Shown one piece after another: positions 14,059-15,089 of a stretch of 15,089 nt of DNA (position 1 is its first letter; the number at the start of each line of letters is the position of its first letter). The translations under genes were made by a program, and so were the position numbers. The notes under the pieces are model-generated. The model saw only the letters and a program-made list of their open reading frames with translations. It made no database searches and had not been told where the DNA came from. Source of the stretch: Methanosaeta sp. UBA80 (GTDB lineage: Archaea; Halobacteriota; Methanosarcinia; Methanotrichales; Methanotrichaceae); assembly GCA_002505805.1 (NCBI GenBank), contig DAWB01000177.1, positions 6,744 through 21,832 on the forward strand, given 5' to 3'.

Positions 14059-14119
14059 AGCAATGCTGAGTCCGACTCTGTAAAGCAGTTCTCTAAAAGA
14101 GACATCTGCGCTACAGGAA

Positions 14120-14275
14120 ATGGATATGGCTGGCTACATACACACTGAACCGCCCTTGGTCGGGCATGACATGGAAGTAAAGGGATCGATTACATCCGAG
14201 GATGCAGGCTTTTATACCATAATCATATCTGCATTGATCTTTCTGATTGCTACTCTAACTGGTCACCTGGCTTAG
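14120..14275 (+). CDS. Small tail-anchored membrane protein (51 aa)
   Basis: The product has a soluble N-terminal half (MDMAGYIHTEPPLVGHDMEV through TSEDAG) and one hydrophobic helix at about residues 31-47 (FYTIIISALIFLIATLTG), ending HLA. That is a C-terminal tail anchor. It is not recognised. Evidence for a gene is the clean frame with a sharp hydrophobic segment, TATA candidates at about 14030 and 14052 in front, and the hairpin-plus-T6 terminator right after it. AGGA touches the ATG at 14120, so ATG 14126 (MAGYIHTEPP), with AGGA at better spacing, may be the true start. It may be an accessory subunit of a membrane complex, but nothing in the sequence identifies which. Confidence 0.6.
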   Translation: MDMAGYIHTEPPLVGHDMEVKGSITSEDAGFYTIIISALIFLIATLTGHLA

Positions 14276-14297
14276 GATTCATATAGCAGGATGCCAG

Positions 14298-14330
14298 ACC
14301 CCCTCAGGGGTGAAAACAATATAATTTTTT
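14298..14330 (+). terminator. Hairpin plus T6 terminator after the 51-aa gene
   Basis: ACCCC and GGGGT form a 5-bp stem with a CTCA loop (14298-14311), followed after AT-rich DNA by six T residues (14325-14330). It lies between convergent genes and overlaps the last codon of the YkgJ-like gene on the other strand. Confidence 0.6.
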
Positions 14331-14964
14331 ATAGCTTGACAACTCTTCCCGGCAGGGTCCGGAATACCCTGGAATTCTCAGAAATGGCCCCTGCCGACCT
14401 CAACCTCTCGATGTGAGGCGCTATGTCTTCCGTCCTCTGCAAGAACTGATCCGCCACCAGCTTCTCCAGCTTTCTACGGTCTACAGGCTTGCCTTTTCCC
14501 AGACCGGGACAGGTGGGATTATAATTGATTTTTAGCAGCAGATCGCCATTGGCAGCGCTCTCCTCCTCCACCCGAAAGGGAAAGAGCCTGCAGGCTATGG
14601 GCCGGACGGAATAGATGCTGCAGCCCTCCCGGTAGAAGATGCAGGTGGCATCCTCCTTGCTCTTCATAACCGGCAGATCGAGAATCACTTTGCTTCCCTG
14701 ATCCTTGATCTTAACATAGCATCCATCATAATCGTAAAGGGTATCCACGATTTCATAAGCCTCTTTGCCTGTCTTTCTGGATATGGCAGCTACATCTTTG
14801 CCTGTGAGGTAGATCAGATTGGACTTTTCCCAGAACTCCTTGATCTGCTCGGCAGGAATAAGGTCACCGAACTCTCGAGGCCTCTTGTGATGGCAGCATG
14901 ATCCGCACCTCTGGCACTGGAACCTGATATCATCAAATACGGCCTTGACCATAACCCGGGGCAT
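14329..14964 (-). CDS. YkgJ-family cysteine-cluster protein
   Basis: The 211 residues carry the CxxCxxCC-type signature C17-x2-C20-x2-C23-C24 (CQRCGSCCHH), followed by C108-x6-C115 (CIFYREGC), then C125 in RPIACRLFPF and C152. This set is the standard YkgJ/PF03692 pattern, proposed to bind zinc or an iron-sulfur cluster; its activity is not established. The Arg/Pro-rich RPxxCRxFPF segment is a strong family marker. No membrane segment is present. ATG 14964 is chosen as the first start; ATG at codon 5 is an alternative. Upstream is a poly-U tract and the hairpin of the preceding gene. Its promoter is probably the TATA box in that hairpin's loop, so it is likely a separate unit. Family call is firm. 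Confidence 0.87.
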   Translation of the reverse strand: MPRVMVKAVFDDIRFQCQRCGSCCHHKRPREFGDLIPAEQIKEFWEKSNLIYLTGKDVAAISRKTGKEAYEIVDTLYDYDGCYVKIKDQGSKVILDLPVMKSKEDATCIFYREGCSIYSVRPIACRLFPFRVEEESAANGDLLLKINYNPTCPGLGKGKPVDRRKLEKLVADQFLQRTEDIAPHIERLRSAGAISENSRVFRTLPGRVVKL

Positions 14965-14973
14965 AGAGATCAG

Positions 14974-15021
14974 CTAAAAAAAGAGAGAAAAAAGAAGGCG
15001 ACTTTATAGAGTCGTCTTCTT
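14974..15021 (-). terminator. Hairpin plus poly-U terminator with embedded TATA box
   Basis: On the minus strand, AAGAAG-a-CGACT pairs with AGTCG-c-CTTCTT (one A/C mismatch; arms at 15010-15021 and 14992-15003), with a CTATAA loop at 15004-15009, followed by a T-rich run to 14974. It would end the transcript of the partial gene on the right. Its left arm encodes the last codons of that gene. The loop and flanks read CTCTATAAAG, which fits a TATA box for the YkgJ-like gene, predicting a start near 14980. Confidence 0.6.
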
Positions 15022-15089
15022 GGGGTGCTTCTCGGCTATTACCTCAAGACCCAGCTCCTCAATGGACTCAGCCTTCATGATCTCCACCA
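15004..15089 (-). CDS. C-terminal end of an unidentified gene
   Basis: The last 27 codons run off the right edge and read to the end EKHPKKTTL, with TAA at 15004-15006. The visible part is charged and probably helical (AESIEELGLEVIAEKH). Too little is present to name the protein. The stop codon lies in the loop of the following terminator hairpin, so coding sequence and terminator overlap. It is counted as a gene because the frame ends exactly at that hairpin and the codon use is like the neighbours'. Confidence 0.55.
   Translation of the reverse strand, partial: VEIMKAESIEELGLEVIAEKHPKKTTL

Noticed and set aside
13861..14119. Possible tRNA or CRISPR in the AT-rich spacer
   Set aside because: No cloverleaf arms or regularly spaced repeats could be found.
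12991..14965. Matching 11-mer GGCATAGAGAT near 12991 and 14960
   Set aside because: A single short match with different flanks and different strand context; chance is sufficient.

Overview
The window looks like chromosomal DNA of a methanogenic archaeon, most likely a Methanothrix (Methanosaeta)-type member of the Methanosarcinia. The reasons are a methanogenesis marker protein 12 homologue, archaeal TATA boxes about 25 nt upstream of likely transcript starts, GGAGG/GGTGA-type Shine-Dalgarno sites, poly-U stops, and a large CARDB-like surface protein whose C-terminal module I recall (from memory, not from a search) in Methanothrix secreted proteins. No insertion sequence, CRISPR array, tRNA or rRNA gene was seen.

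Layout. 1-1821 (minus): a DUF401/COG1906-type permease followed by a PflX-like radical SAM protein that runs off the left edge. 1822-2003: divergent control region with an inverted repeat and a 5'-UTR hairpin. 2004-5492 (plus): a 1162-residue membrane-anchored surface protein with five Ig/CARDB-like repeats. 5715-5978 (minus): a small winged-helix regulator with a palindrome in its own promoter. 6131-6259 (minus): an uncatalogued 42-residue protein. 6489-8049 (plus): a DUF937 protein, MscL with an added zinc ribbon, and a TM2-domain protein that also carries a zinc ribbon. 8371-11315 (plus): an 800-residue HerA/FtsK-like ATPase with a coiled-coil tail, then a compact trypsin-fold serine protease. 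11479-12710 (plus): methanogenesis marker 12 and a small Cys/His-tailed partner. 12775-12882 (minus): a 35-residue membrane peptide. 13036-13860 (plus): a Spo11/TopoVI-A-like Toprim protein whose metal-binding residues are largely lost. 14120-14275 (plus): a 51-residue tail-anchored peptide. 14329-14964 (minus): a YkgJ-type cysteine-cluster protein. 15004-15089 (minus): the last 27 codons of an unidentified gene, ending in a terminator hairpin.

Most genes are short transcription units. The most promising unexplained items are the ATPase-protease pair, the degenerate Toprim protein, and three small genes (42, 35 and 51 aa), two of which have clear Shine-Dalgarno sites. All functional claims rest on motif recognition by eye; no database search or computation was run.
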